64,000 nt of DNA from Crambe crambe (GCA_963924555.1 OZ004592.1:5456001-5520000); one strand, 5' to 3'; counted from the stretch's first letter, positions 1 to 11,227 are shown. Numbers and translations: made by a program. The notes: a model not told the origin generated them from the sequence alone.

Positions 1-1997
1 ATCGTCTGATTTGATATGCAAGAGAAATTAGACTCAATTTCAATGTTATGTCCATCCTTCACATATGCAGTTAATGTAGCCCCTACTTCATTCCCAAAAT
101 CGTCAAGTACTTGTACACCCAGTTCGATGAATTCCCCTGGAATCGCTTTCAAATGTTCATTCTTCGGTATCAGCTTAGTTCCCTCTGTTGCTATTTGATA
201 TTTGTCTTCTTTTTCGATCCCCATAATACCAGGGGGTTGGAAAATATCTGTGGTGTTTAAAGCCTGGTAGCTCCCTGCTGGTGTGCTCACCACTTGACAG
301 GGAATGACTGAGGTGGCGTAAATAGAGTTTCCTATGTTTGACCTTGCACTGTTCCCTTCGAAAATAAGAGTCGCAGTCCAGTTGGTGGTTGGTATGATTG
401 TAGAATTTTCCTTAGTATCGTATTGGAGAAAGCAACTCCGAGAAACAGTAAAATCTTTATCATCCACCAAATATGAATAGATAGCTCCACCCTTATCAAT
501 TGCAGTGTTATTCGAAAAAGTATATCTTTGACCTGCACCAACTAGCATAGATCCTGTTCCTATCAGTAATAGTGCTCCACCTTGGATCCCTTGGTTTCCT
601 GTGAAGGTTGCATTCGAATATGTAAAGTCAGCAACCCCATTAACTATCACTATAGCAGATCCATAGTTACCTTCAAATAGGACGAATGTCTCGAATACAA
701 CACTAACCAAGCTTGAGTATAGCGTGCCAGATCCAAATGATTTTTGTTTTCGTTTGTTATCTGAATATGTCTGTATCGAGTTATTGATAAACAAACAGTT
801 AATGAATCGTGGCTCTGGTAGATAAGCTGATTTAATTCTACTGAAGATATTTGGTGCAATGTCAATGGCTGATCCAGTGTGAGCAGAGTTGTTTGTCCAG
901 TTGCAGTTGTCGAATTGTATGGAGTTATTGTTGGGAATCTCTGAACGACTGGAAAAGAAGTAAGCTCCCCCACCAAGTTTTGCGCAGTTTGAGTCAAATG
1001 TGACTCTTACTAGGCTTATCTTGTGGTTTATTGCTTGCCCTATAAAATTTTCAAAAGACAGGTACACACCTCCACCACTTTGAGCTTTATTGGGACAGCC
1101 GTTATTGATGAATTCCGTGTCCTCAATCAGCACTTCATTGTCCCTGCCTCCTCCCTCAATTTCAGCTGAGAGGCCAGCTCCGAGAAAAGCAGAATTACTT
1201 ATAAAAGAGCAAACCTTCAAGATTACCTTCACCTCTGTTGCACTCAAAATGATGGTCATGCCTCCACCTCTGCCACTCCCACTTATGGGGACACCTTGAG
1301 GTGTAGAAAAGATGAAGTTGTATTCAGAACCATTTGCTGCATTCTGTGTGAAGTTGCAGTTTTCAAATGTGATTTCAGATGGCTTTATTTTATTACCTTT
1401 GACATAGAGTCCCACTCCATTCCCCCCATTGTCAAGGTTACCATCATCTTGCAGTGTGTTATTTATAAAGCTGGAGTTTATCACTTGCCATTGCATGTAG
1501 CCTTTTCCCTCCACATGATCGAATTGTATTCCACTTCCATTGCTGTGAGCTACAGTGATTCTGTGTATGGTGATCCAATCACAGTCCTTGAAGAAGACAG
1601 CAGCTCTTACTAGTTTGTGTGTAGTTTGCATGCTTGCTCCACAGCTCATGATGTCAATATCTTTAATGGTGATATTAGCCACTGACAAAAAGTTAATGCC
1701 TGATTTTCTTGAGTTGCATACAATTTGTGATCCCTCACCTAAAATGGCCATAGACTGAATGTTCTCAAATGTGACAATCCCATTAAGATGGAGAGAATGC
1801 ACTCTAATGAAGATCGTCACATCACTGCTTGCAAGAGTTGTCATATTATTCGAAATTTCTTTCAAAGAAAGAGGCTCACAGGTTGAGATGCTGGGTTCGC
1901 AACCTATTGTAAAAGTTACAGGGTCGTTAGGAGCACTTTGTTTCCCACAGACAATAACTGTTAGAGAAAGTGCCGCCACCAGTAGACTTAATGCCAT
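1..1997 (-). CDS. Beta-helix/polytopic membrane protein, copy A (3' end outside window)
   Basis: The minus-strand frame is open from an ATG at 1997 to the window edge (665 codons), so the signal peptide and most of the ectodomain are present and the neck and membrane domain are missing. The N-terminus begins MALSLLVAALSLTVIVCG, a clear signal peptide. It is followed by Asn/Gly-rich repeats with GGG-Y/F turns (such as GGGVYLSF and GGGAYFFSS) typical of right-handed beta-helix proteins, with many N-glycosylation sites. The first ~200 codons differ from the other copies, but the stretch at about 640-1300 is almost identical to copies D and E, so the gene looks mosaic. Function is unknown; I infer a secreted or surface ectodomain. 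The start is supported by its alignment with the start of copy B. Confidence 0.85.
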   Translation of the reverse strand, partial: MALSLLVAALSLTVIVCGKQSAPNDPVTFTIGCEPSISTCEPLSLKEISNNMTTLASSDVTIFIRVHSLHLNGIVTFENIQSMAILGEGSQIVCNSRKSGINFLSVANITIKDIDIMSCGASMQTTHKLVRAAVFFKDCDWITIHRITVAHSNGSGIQFDHVEGKGYMQWQVINSSFINNTLQDDGNLDNGGNGVGLYVKGNKIKPSEITFENCNFTQNAANGSEYNFIFSTPQGVPISGSGRGGGMTIILSATEVKVILKVCSFISNSAFLGAGLSAEIEGGGRDNEVLIEDTEFINNGCPNKAQSGGGVYLSFENFIGQAINHKISLVRVTFDSNCAKLGGGAYFFSSRSEIPNNNSIQFDNCNWTNNSAHTGSAIDIAPNIFSRIKSAYLPEPRFINCLFINNSIQTYSDNKRKQKSFGSGTLYSSLVSVVFETFVLFEGNYGSAIVIVNGVADFTYSNATFTGNQGIQGGALLLIGTGSMLVGAGQRYTFSNNTAIDKGGAIYSYLVDDKDFTVSRSCFLQYDTKENSTIIPTTNWTATLIFEGNSARSNIGNSIYATSVIPCQVVSTPAGSYQALNTTDIFQPPGIMGIEKEDKYQIATEGTKLIPKNEHLKAIPGEFIELGVQVLDDFGNEVGATLTAYVKDGHNIEIESNFSCISNQT

Positions 1998-2506
1998 GGT
2001 TGTTATCAGCTCTATAGCTAGCAACTGTAGTACTGTAAGAAGTGGTTATCACAGTGGGATTATAGCTTTTACTAAACAGTGTTGGAGCAGAGATGGTTGT
2101 AGCTAGCTAGCTATTGTGAGGTTTAGCTGTTATTGAAAACTAACACGAGGAAAGGTAAATGTGTGTTCCACATGGAGTTGGGAAGGAAGATTCGTGTCAT
2201 CAAGTTACTATCTCGTGTAAAGATACAATGGTTTTAAGTTTATTAACTTCAGGAAAATTATGGAGAACTATTATTTTGAAAGGAAATGTTTATTCAGAAA
2301 GTGAAAGTGAAATGAGGACTGATATGCAAAGATGAAGTTGGATTTGGGAACGTCACTGAGTCACTTTTAAGTTAATTTGCACAACAAGTGTGATAATATA
2401 CCATATTATACGTACATGTATTCACACTGATCTTTAAAAGTTTTGATTAGAAACACAATAACTATATGCTATACTGTGTTGTACACTTCTTGACTTCCGT
2501 AACTAA
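1998..2506. other. Intergenic region between copies A and B
   Basis: This is the upstream flank of copy A and the downstream flank of copy B, both transcribed toward lower coordinates. It is AT-rich with repeated TAGCTAGC words around 2098-2113. I see no further ORF, RNA gene or strong repeat. Confidence 0.5.
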
Positions 2507-5500
2507 CTATGACATAGTGATCGTGGATTTTTCACTATTCTCAAAAAAGCTGGTATCTTCTCTACCCACAAGCCTGTATGGGAGACTCTCTTCTATGGTT
2601 GCATTACTCTCACTTGCTGTGGAAGTCTTACGGTAGATCTTCTTCAAGATAATCCTCCCTCCTAATGGATCCTCCTTTGTACCCTTGCACACTGTCTTCC
2701 CCAGAATACAGACTATTGTATACAGTGTGATGTAGATGAGTGGCAGGTATATTAGGATCAGTTGAATTGCTCCTGTGGTGTTGATGCTGGCTCTAATTTC
2801 ATCAATACTTTGGCTCCTGTAAACTCTTACTTGGTAGTAGTGGACAGCGTTAAAGCCATTGATAACTATCAAGTTAGCTAGCAACAACCCATCCAAGATA
2901 TTGTGCCAGCGCTTTTGATAAGGCTGAAATAAGCTGTGTATGGTTAGTATTCCCACTAGTAGAGCCTGTACTATGCTGAAGAATGCATAATAGCTAGAGA
3001 CTGCAGCATATACGACTACAGCTGTCCAGCGATAGAAGAAATAGATACCAGCAAAGAACCTGAAGTCGTCTTTGAAGCTTCCTTGAAATGAGTCTAGCAG
3101 TGGCTTTAGAATGCCTATGCGGTTGAAACAGCGCACTATGCTGAGATCTTCCAGCTTGAAGAATGCAAACACGCGATTGAAAAGTGGATACACCAGGAGG
3201 ACCAGAGGAGGGATGACTCCAATGGTCAGCAGGATGAAGAAAGCTGGTAGCGCATATCGAAGGTGTTCATTGCTAAAGTACTCTACATTCCCATTGAACC
3301 AGACCCTGTGTAACGAGGTACCTTGAACTGTCAAATTTTGTCTGAGGGTTAACTTTTGGCGATAGAGAATGCTGAAAGATACTTTAATGCATTGTCCATA
3401 GCAAAGCACCAGGAAAGCTGAGAGTCCATGAATGACAGAGTTTCTGAGTGAAGTGATGGAATAGTAGCGTCCAAGGCATCGTGCTGCACAGTATCTCATG
3501 AAGAAGATGACACCCAGCACCAGCAACAAGGAGTAGGCAATCGTGATGTACTTGAATGACAACATGTCAAGAACAGAAGCATTTTCCCAGATACAAAAAG
3601 AGAGAGGTTCGATATTGAAGAAATCGAGATTGAAAAAACCATAAATCACCTTGTACACAGTACTTAACACAGTTATAGGTGGAGAGAAGGTAATGATGCT
3701 ACTTGTATTGATGAGAAGAGTGTCAAGAAGCTGGCTGAAGAGTACGAAACCGTTGACAGCTCCCGTGGTGAAACTGATGTTCAGAACCAGAACGAGAAGA
3801 AAAAGAACCGTGACTGGAACCAGCTCAGAGAGAATGTAGAAGAGCCATCCAATCTTACAGGAGTAAGGTTTGGTCTCATTGCAGTTCATGTTGGGGGAGT
3901 GATAATAATTGGTGAAGTTCTCTCTACACTCACCACAAAGCACTCCTTTCCTTTTCTTTCCACACATGGCCTCATCCAAGTCTGCTCCATCACTTGGAAG
4001 TCTCACTTGGTTCGTAGTCGTGAAGTCTGTCCCATTATAGTTGCAAAATTGCTCTGGGCATATTGAAGTGGCAAGTTGTTTTGAGTTTCGGTTATGATCA
4101 GTGAGGTTAACATATCCTGCCCAGAACCCAGGCATTAGATATGCTGTGTAACCTTGACAATCTAGTGTGCCAATATATGCATTGATATCACAAATGCACT
4201 TTTCTTGATCCAGTGTGTATCCTGGAGGACAGTGGAGGAGATCAACTGGAAGACCCAATGAATGCTTGCGGGAACCTAATGTTTGTAAAACAAGTTCTCC
4301 AGTTTCACCTTCCTTTCCAGTAAATTGAATAGTTTGATTGGGTATGCTGGAATATCTGGAGTCAACCATTATATTCCCCTTTCTCATATATGCAGTGAAT
4401 TTGGCTCCTACTTTATTCCCAAAATCATCAAGAATCTCCACCCCTAGCTCTATTGCTTTTCCTGGAATTGCTTTCAAGTGTTCAGAATTACTTGGAATCA
4501 GTATTGCTACTTCTGTTGATATATCGTTTGTATCATTACTGATCCCCACAATACCAGGTGCTTGGAAAATGTCAGTTACTTTCATAGCCTTAAAAATTCG
4601 ATTTGACGTGCTCACAACCTGGCATGGAATAACTGTAGTGGCGTAAATAGAGTTACCGATTTGCGATTTTGCATTATTTCCTTCAAAAGTAAGAGTTGCT
4701 GTCCAGTTGCTAGTAGGCAAGATTACGCGAGATTTATTTTCTTTACTCTTGTATTGAAGAAAACAGCTCCGAGAAACAATGACATCACTATCATCCACTA
4801 AACGAGAAAAGATGGCTCCACCTTTATCAATTGCTGTATTATTCACAAACTTGTACTCTTGGCCTGCACCGACTAGCATAGATGTTGTTCCTATCAACTG
4901 CATGGCTCCACCTTGAAGTCCCTGGTTTCTGATGAAGGTTGCATTCGAATATGCAAAGTTAGCAACCCCATTTACAATCATTATAGCAGAACCATAGTTA
5001 TCTTCAAATAAGACAGATGACTCAAATACAATACTGACTAGACTTGAGTATAAAGTACCAGATTCGTATGTTTTTTGGACTTGATGAACTGAAAGATTAT
5101 TACTTACTTGAATAGAGTTATTGATAAATGAACAGTTTCTGAATCGTGGTTTTGGTAAGTTACCACGTGATTCAGTTCTATAGAATATATCAGGTGTAAC
5201 ATAAACTGCAGACCCTATGCTGGCAGAGTTTTTCATCCATGAAGAGTCAGTAAATTGCATGATATTATTGTTAGGCATTTGTAATGGACTTGAAAAGAAG
5301 TAGATTCCTCCACCATACCCTGCACAGTTGTAATCAAATGTGACCCTTACCAGACTTATTGTGTGATTAGTTGCTTTCGTTAATCTTTCGAAGGATAGGT
5401 ACGCACCTCCACCACCTTGAGTTTCACTTGGACAGCCATTGGTGGCGAATACCGTGTCTTCAATTAACACTTCATAGTAGCTGCTCCTATTGCCTCCCTT

Positions 5501-6349
5501 TATTTGTGCCGAGAGCCCACCTCCTAGATAAGCAGAATTTTGTGTAAAAGAGCAACCCTTCAAGATTACCTTCACCTGTGCTCGGCCAGCAAGCAAAGTG
5601 ATACCCATCCCTCCACCTCTCCCATTCCCGTTTTTAGGCAAGCCCCCAGGTGTGGAGAAGAGAAAGTTGTATGCAATACCATTGGCTTTATTCTGTGTGA
5701 AATTGCAGTTTTCAAATATGATTTTAGACATGCCCACTGAATTTTTGACATATAATCTCACTCCATTACCACCATCAATCCAACCATATCTTTCTTGTAT
5801 GAGGCTTTGTAGTGTGTTATTCACAAAGCTGGAGTCAGTAACACGTAAATATCCTTGGGCATGATCAAAATGGAGTCCACTTCCATTGCTGTGAGCAACT
5901 GTGAGACACTGTATAGTTATTTGACTATAATTGCTGAAATAGATGGCACTTTGCACATTTTTATTACCAATATTCACCACTGTTCCACAGTTCACAATTT
6001 TAATATCCTCTATGGTGATGTGAGACACTGAGAGAAAGCTAAGACCAGATTGACTGGAATTGCAGGTGATCTGTGAGCCCTCACCTAAAATAGCCACGGA
6101 TGGAATGTTCTCAAATGTAGCTGTACTAGTGAGAGTGATGGATTCTGCTTTGATAGAGATAATAACACCTCGTGGCATGCTGGCATTGATCGAAATTGCA
6201 ATATCTTCCAAAGAAGAAGATTTGCAGGTAGAAATGCTGGGGTCACAGTCTACTGTGAACATGAGGTTAGTAGCATTATCTTCTGTCCCATACACAGCTG
6301 TAAGAGCAAGTGCTAGCAAATGGAGAACTGCTATGACCATTCTTCTCAT
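2507..6349 (-). CDS. Beta-helix/polytopic membrane protein, copy B (complete, intronless)
   Basis: Single-exon ORF of 1280 aa. The signal peptide (about 1-21) is followed by a Cys-containing N-terminal segment. A repeat ectodomain spans about 90-560, with glycine turns such as GRGGGMGITLL, LGGGLSAQIKGG, GGGGAYLSF, YGGGIYFFSS and KGGAIFS, as in pectin-lyase-like beta-helices. A second extracellular segment leads to a Cys-rich neck (about 705-830: CPPGYTLDQEKCICD, then CGKKRKGVLCGECREN). About eight or nine hydrophobic helices span 833-1216. The cytoplasmic tail contains SLPYRLVGREDTSFFENSEK, conserved in all copies. The architecture suggests a cell-surface receptor, adhesion protein or channel; no function can be assigned. 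The membrane half is nearly identical to D, E and F, while the ectodomain is much more diverged. Confidence 0.92.
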   Translation of the reverse strand: MRRMVIAVLHLLALALTAVYGTEDNATNLMFTVDCDPSISTCKSSSLEDIAISINASMPRGVIISIKAESITLTSTATFENIPSVAILGEGSQITCNSSQSGLSFLSVSHITIEDIKIVNCGTVVNIGNKNVQSAIYFSNYSQITIQCLTVAHSNGSGLHFDHAQGYLRVTDSSFVNNTLQSLIQERYGWIDGGNGVRLYVKNSVGMSKIIFENCNFTQNKANGIAYNFLFSTPGGLPKNGNGRGGGMGITLLAGRAQVKVILKGCSFTQNSAYLGGGLSAQIKGGNRSSYYEVLIEDTVFATNGCPSETQGGGGAYLSFERLTKATNHTISLVRVTFDYNCAGYGGGIYFFSSPLQMPNNNIMQFTDSSWMKNSASIGSAVYVTPDIFYRTESRGNLPKPRFRNCSFINNSIQVSNNLSVHQVQKTYESGTLYSSLVSIVFESSVLFEDNYGSAIMIVNGVANFAYSNATFIRNQGLQGGAMQLIGTTSMLVGAGQEYKFVNNTAIDKGGAIFSRLVDDSDVIVSRSCFLQYKSKENKSRVILPTSNWTATLTFEGNNAKSQIGNSIYATTVIPCQVVSTSNRIFKAMKVTDIFQAPGIVGISNDTNDISTEVAILIPSNSEHLKAIPGKAIELGVEILDDFGNKVGAKFTAYMRKGNIMVDSRYSSIPNQTIQFTGKEGETGELVLQTLGSRKHSLGLPVDLLHCPPGYTLDQEKCICDINAYIGTLDCQGYTAYLMPGFWAGYVNLTDHNRNSKQLATSICPEQFCNYNGTDFTTTNQVRLPSDGADLDEAMCGKKRKGVLCGECRENFTNYYHSPNMNCNETKPYSCKIGWLFYILSELVPVTVLFLLVLVLNISFTTGAVNGFVLFSQLLDTLLINTSSIITFSPPITVLSTVYKVIYGFFNLDFFNIEPLSFCIWENASVLDMLSFKYITIAYSLLLVLGVIFFMRYCAARCLGRYYSITSLRNSVIHGLSAFLVLCYGQCIKVSFSILYRQKLTLRQNLTVQGTSLHRVWFNGNVEYFSNEHLRYALPAFFILLTIGVIPPLVLLVYPLFNRVFAFFKLEDLSIVRCFNRIGILKPLLDSFQGSFKDDFRFFAGIYFFYRWTAVVVYAAVSSYYAFFSIVQALLVGILTIHSLFQPYQKRWHNILDGLLLANLIVINGFNAVHYYQVRVYRSQSIDEIRASINTTGAIQLILIYLPLIYITLYTIVCILGKTVCKGTKEDPLGGRIILKKIYRKTSTASESNATIEESLPYRLVGREDTSFFENSEKSTITMS

Positions 6350-6868
6350 TATGATATTATAGCTGGCTAGTAGCTAGCTATAGCAACTGTGTGACAGCTG
6401 AACTATCTATATTACTGTTTCTGCTCATGGAACCTAGTCTATGGTTATAGGTCTAGCAATATTTATATACAGAATTATAGGAAGCATGAATGATTTACAA
6501 TTGCAGGCTAGAAACACAGGAATTGCTTTTCCTTGGGAATATTAGAAATTCAGCTCCAACTAGTTAGTCAGCAAACTCAATCATTAAGTTTTGTAACTCT
6601 GGAGCTACCTAGTGTAATTAAACCATTGTGCTTAGCTATAGCTTTGGGAATTGTGAAGTAGAAACTTTGGAACTATACATGTAGCTAATTTTGCTGAATA
6701 CTTTTTTTTTCCATTGTAACTCTGTAGCTACCGATTGTATCATTATGTGACAATGAATCAGTAATAAAGAGAATTGAAGATCATGAGAGATAATGATTCA
6801 GTTATGGAGACGATTAAAAAAATGTAATGATGAGGTTCCAAATGAAAAAAAAAACCTGATCAGCTTAG
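6350..6868. other. Intergenic region upstream of copy B
   Basis: AT-rich sequence holding the presumed promoter of copy B (TAGCTAGTAGCTAGC just before the ATG). I find no ORF or RNA gene. Its right edge meets a purine-rich minisatellite that also occurs in a CCDC186 intron. Confidence 0.45.
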
Positions 6869-6960
6869 CTAGGAGGAGGGAGGGGAGGGAGGGAGAAGGG
6901 AAGGGGGAGGGGACAGGAGAGGAGGGGAGGGAGGGAGAAGGGAAAGGGGAGGGGACAGAG
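6869..6960. repeat. Purine-rich minisatellite, short copy
   Basis: GGGAGGGAGAAGGGAAGGGG-type repeats, the same family as the larger array at 29,936-30,232 in the CCDC186 intron. It sits beside a copy of CCDC186 exon 8 exactly as in the parent gene, so it came with the duplicated segment. Confidence 0.7.
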
Positions 6961-6973
6961 GATTGTTTCTGAC

Positions 6974-7074
6974 CTGATACTGTTGAATCATTTGAAGTCG
7001 GCTCTGATCTGCTCTCCTTCCTCTCTGGCCTGCTTCAACTTCCTGGTTGTCACTTCCAACTGCGACTTCACATT
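6974..7074 (-). pseudogene. CCDC186 exon 8 copy (frameshifted)
   Basis: Near-identical to the genuine exon at 30,243-30,347 but with a 4-bp loss (CATTTGAAGTCGG against CATTTGCTTCAAGTCGG), giving 101 instead of 105 bp and a shifted frame. It retains the flanking splice-site sequences. It is debris of the duplicated host gene, not an independent gene. Confidence 0.85.
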
Positions 7075-7194
7075 CTGCAGCCATGCATAGACACAAAACA
7101 GGTCAGATAATCATCACTTCCACACACACCCCGGTACAACTAAGCTTATTCTGGAAAAAAGGCTGGTCGTTACAATTCCCTCTGTTACTCTTGT

Positions 7195-7266
7195 GGATTG
7201 CAGAAATCTCAGTGCAGTCAGTTGACTCAGGACTTTTCAGAAGAAGTGAGTTCTCTGAATATCAAA
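7195..7266 (+). pseudogene. Inverted CCDC186 exon 7 fragment
   Basis: ATTGCAG followed by the first half of exon 7 (the KSLCSQLTQD region), here on the plus strand although every other copy is on the minus strand. It runs straight into the 5' part of receptor pseudogene C, joining at a CAATTATATCAGG segment that matches the signal-peptide region of copy F. The locus was therefore rearranged at this point as well as inside gene C. Confidence 0.7.
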
Positions 7267-10200
7267 CTGAATCAATTATATCAGGCGCAAGAAACAGGCA
7301 GTAGCAACCTCAAGTTCACGATAGACTGATCCTGCTAGGATTCAAACCTGCGATTCTTCTTCTTTGGAGACTATTGCAACAACTCCAGTGGAGCACTAGA
7401 TGTTACTATTTCTATCAGAGTGGCTTCTCTTAGTGTCAAAGGGTTGGCGACATTCAGGGACATTAAGTCGATAGTCATTCTTGGCGAAAACTTGCAACTA
7501 GTCTGTGACTCAAAAGGATCATCAGCACTCAGGTTTTTATCAGTGGAAAATGTCACTCTACAAGACATTGAAGTCATAAACTGTGGCACATTAGGGACTC
7601 CTAACAGTTCATATTCAGTGCAAACTGCCATTTACTTCAAAGACTACGACCAAATCACCATACGAGAGATCACTGTAGCTCAGAGCAACGGGTGTGGAAT
7701 CCATTTCGAACACACTAGAGGACACGTACATGTGATTAATTCTAATTTTATCAACAACACATTGCGAGAAGAAAAGAGAGGAGGAAATGGAGTGAGAGTT
7801 AATGTGACAGAGTCAGCAGATGCATCTGAAATCACTTTTGAGAACTGTAATTTCACACAGAATGTAGCAAACTATATTGAATACCACTTTATCTTCTCTA
7901 CTCTGGAAGGTGTACCTATCAGTGGGAGGGGCAGAGGTGGAGGGATGATTATCACTTTGAGAACCGGTGCAACAGAGGTGAAGGTAATCTTGAAGAGTTG
8001 CTCTTTTATACGTAATTCTGCTTTTGTTGGAGCTGGCCTCTCAGCTGAAATTGAGGGAGAAGGCAAGGACAATGAAGTGCCCATTGATCACTATCAAGTT
8101 AGCTAGCAATAACCCATCCAAGATATTGTGCCAGCGCTTTTGATAAGGCTGAAATAAGCTGTGTACGGTTAGTATTCCTACTAGGAAAACCTGTACTGCA
8201 TTGAAGAATGCACTGTAGCTAGAGACTGCAGCATATACGACTACAGCTGTCCAGCGATAGAAGAAATAGATACCAGCAAAGAACCTGAAGTCGTCTTTGA
8301 AGCTTCCTTGAAATGAGTCTAGCAGTGGCTTGAGCATGCCTATGCGGTTGAAGCAGCACACTATGCAGAGATTTTCCAGCTTGAAGAATGCAAACACGCG
8401 ATTGAAAAGTGGATACACCAGGAGGACCAGAGGAGGGACTGCTCCAATGGTCAGCAGGATGAAGAAAGCTGGTAGTGCATATCGAAGATGCTCATTGCTA
8501 AAATACTCCACATTCCCACTGAACCAGACCCTGCGTGGTGGAGTACCTCGAGAAGTTGAATTTTGTATTCTGGTTCTCAATGTTTTGCCATATAGAATGC
8601 TGAAAGACACTTTAATGCATTGTCCATAGCAGAGCACCAGGAAAGCTGAGAGTCCGTGAATGACAGAGTTTCTGAGTGAAGTGATGGAATAGTAGCGTCC
8701 AAGGCATCGTGCTGCAAAGTACCTCATGAAGAAGATGACACCCAGCACCAGCAACAAGGAGTAGGCAATTGTGATGTACTTGAATGACAGCATATCAAGA
8801 ACAGAAGCATTTTCCCAGATACAGAAAGAGAGAGGTTCGATATTGAAGAAATCAAGATTGAAAAAACCATAAATCACCTTGTACACAGTACTTAACACAG
8901 TTATAGGTGGAGAGAAAACAATGATCCCACTTGCTTCAATTAAAAGAGAGTCAAGAAGCTGGCTGAAGAGTATGAAACCGTTGACAGCTCCCGGGTGAAA
9001 CTGATGTTCAGAACCAGAACGAAAAAGAAGAGAACTGTAACTGGAACCAGCTCAGAGAGAATATAGAAGAGCCATCCAATCTTACAGGAGTAAGGTTTGG
9101 TCTCATTGCAGTTCAAGTTGGGGGAGTGGTAATAAACGGTGAAGTTCTCTCTACACTCACCACAAAGCACTCCTTTCCTCTTCTTCCCACACATGGCTTC
9201 GTCCAAGTCTGCTCCATCTCTTGGAAGTCTCACTTTGTTCAACTCCTTAGTAGTAAGATCAGTGCCATTATAGTTGCAAAATCCCTCTGGACATATTGAA
9301 GTGACCAGCTCTTTAGAGTTATGGCCATCATCAGTAGCATAAACATAGCCAGCCCAAAATCCAGGAGTAAGAAAAGCTGTATAATCTTGACAGTCTTGCA
9401 TGCCAACATAGGCGTAGGCATCACACATGCAACTTTCTTGTTCCAGTTTATACCCTGGAGGACAGTGGAGGAGATGGACAGACAGATTTAGTGAGTATTT
9501 CCTAGATCCCGATGTTTGTAGGACAAGTTCTCCAGTGTTGCCTTCCTTTCCACAAATTTTGATTGTTTGATTCCGGACCCAAGAAGAATTGGAGTCAACT
9601 TTTATGTCACCACATGCCACAAATGTAGTCAACGTGGCCCCTACTTCGTTCCTGAAATCATCAAGAATTCTCACCCTAACTCTATTTGTTTTCCTAGGAT
9701 TGCTTTCAAGAGGCTATTTTTTAGAATTAGCTTAGTTCCTTCAGTTGCTATTTCATTCCTATCGTCTTTATGAATCCCCATAATCCCAGGGGGTTGGAAA
9801 ATGTCTGATATGTTAACAGTCTGATACCCTGCTGGTGAGCTCACCACTTGACAAGGAATGACAGAGGTGGCGTAAATAGAGTTACCTATGTTTGACCTTG
9901 CACTGTTCCCTTCGAATGTGAGAGTCACAGTCCAGTTGGTGGTTGGAAAGATATGTGGTGTTCTTCATTTCGTTTGCTTCTGTATATGAGAAAACAACTC
10001 CGAGAAACGGTAAAGTCTTTATCATCCACTAAATATGAGTAGATTGCTCCACCTTTATCAGTAGCTGTGTTGTTTACAAACATGTATTCTTGCCTGCACC
10101 GACTAGCATGGATGCCGTTCCTACCAATTGTATGGCTCCTCCTTGAACTCCAGTATTTCCAATGAAGGTTGCATTCAAATATACAAAGTCGGCAATCCCA

Positions 10201-11040
10201 TTTACGATCACTATAGCCGAACCAAAGTTGTTGATGAATGTGACAGATGACTCGAATGCAACACTGACCAAACTTAGGTATAAAGTACCAGTTCCAAATG
10301 ATTCTAAATTTTGTGAATTTTCACTTAGTATAGTGTTATCGATAAATGAACAGTTTATGAACCGTGGTTTGGGTAAATAACCAAGTTCATTTCTACTGAA
10401 GATATTTGGTGTAATATCTATGGCTGATCCAGTGTGAGCAAAGTTATTTTTCCAAGTGCAGTTGTCGAATTGTATGGAGTTATTGTTGGGCATCTCGGAC
10501 CGATTTGAAAAGAAGTAGGCTCCCCCGCCTACTTTTGCACAGTTTGAGTCAAATGTGACTCTTACTAGGCTTATCTTGTGGTTTGTTGTTTGCCCTACAA
10601 TTCCAAAAGACAAGGACACACCTCCACCACTTTGAGCTTCACTTGGACAGCCGTTATCGATGAATTCCGTGTCCTCAATCAGCTTCACTGCTATCCACTA
10701 CTACCAAGTAAGAGTTTACCGGAGCCAAAATATTGATGAGGTTACAGCTAACATCAACACCACAGGAGCAATTCAACTGATCTTGATATACCTGCCACTT
10801 GTCTACATCACACTGTATGCAATAGTCTGTATTCTGGGGAAGACAGTGTGCAAAGGTAGAAAGAAGGATCCATCTGGAGGGTGTTTTGCCTTGAAGGAGA
10901 TCAGCAAGAAGATCTACCATAAGAGTTTCTCTGAAGAGAGCCTCCCTTACAGGCTCGTCGGTAGAGAAGATACCAGCTTTTTTGAGAACACTGAAAACTC
11001 CAAGGACATTATTGCACACTGCATTATTGACACTTACTGA
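7267..11040 (+). pseudogene. Beta-helix/polytopic membrane protein, copy C (broken by internal inversion and frameshifts)
   Basis: The 5' third (7267-8080) reads on the plus strand like D and E but lacks the initiator region and carries an early frameshift (GACTGATCC for GATTGTGATCC). The middle part (8081-10,683) is the same gene in reverse orientation. The 3' end (10,684-11,040) returns to the plus strand and encodes the last helix and tail. Inside the inverted part there are single-base losses at about 8,990 (CTCCCGGGTGAAAC), 9,945 and 10,095, so several partial ORFs replace one frame. The parental gene was clearly full-length. The locus cannot make the normal protein. Confidence 0.9.
8081..10683 (-). 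other. Inverted internal segment of copy C
   Basis: On the plus strand, copies D and E read GAAGTG-CTGATTGAGG and ATCAATGG-CTTCACTGC. In copy C these joints read GAAGTGC-CCATTGATC and CCTCAATCAGC-TTCACTGC. This is what a simple inversion of the segment between them produces. The breakpoints carry a short inverted match (GCTGATTGA and GCCATTGAT). No target duplication or foreign DNA is visible at either joint. Confidence 0.9.
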
Positions 11041-11126
11041 ATATTTATTTACTAGATAATAATATTATGTGTGCCTTTTTTATAATACAACCCTGTCAGT
11101 TGATATGACCTAATTTTGTAACTCAC

Positions 11127-11194
11127 ATTTTCCTCCACATTTCCCGGACTTCTGCCCTTTGCTTCTTCACCAGAACCTCTTGCTTCTCATTTTC
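11127..11194 (-). pseudogene. CCDC186 exon 6 copy
   Basis: Matches the genuine exon at 32,498-32,575 (ENEKQEVLVKKQRAEVLK on the minus strand) but is shorter and lacks a proper acceptor (TTTTCCTACAC for TTTTCCTGCAC). It lies downstream of copy C, in the same relative place as exon 6 to gene F. Confidence 0.8.
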
Positions 11195-11227
11195 CTACAC
11201 ATAATATAATGACATAGAGCTATTTAA

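Noticed and set aside
2507-6349. Assigning the receptor family to bacterial polymorphic outer membrane proteins by horizontal transfer
   Set aside because: The glycine-turn repeats resemble Pmp-type beta-helices, but the eukaryotic signal peptide, N-glycosylation sites and polytopic C-terminus instead of a beta-barrel argue against it.
6869-7096. 75-aa minus ORF with a Pro/Ser-rich tail as a separate gene
   Set aside because: It is a frameshifted CCDC186 exon 8 copy running into the minisatellite.
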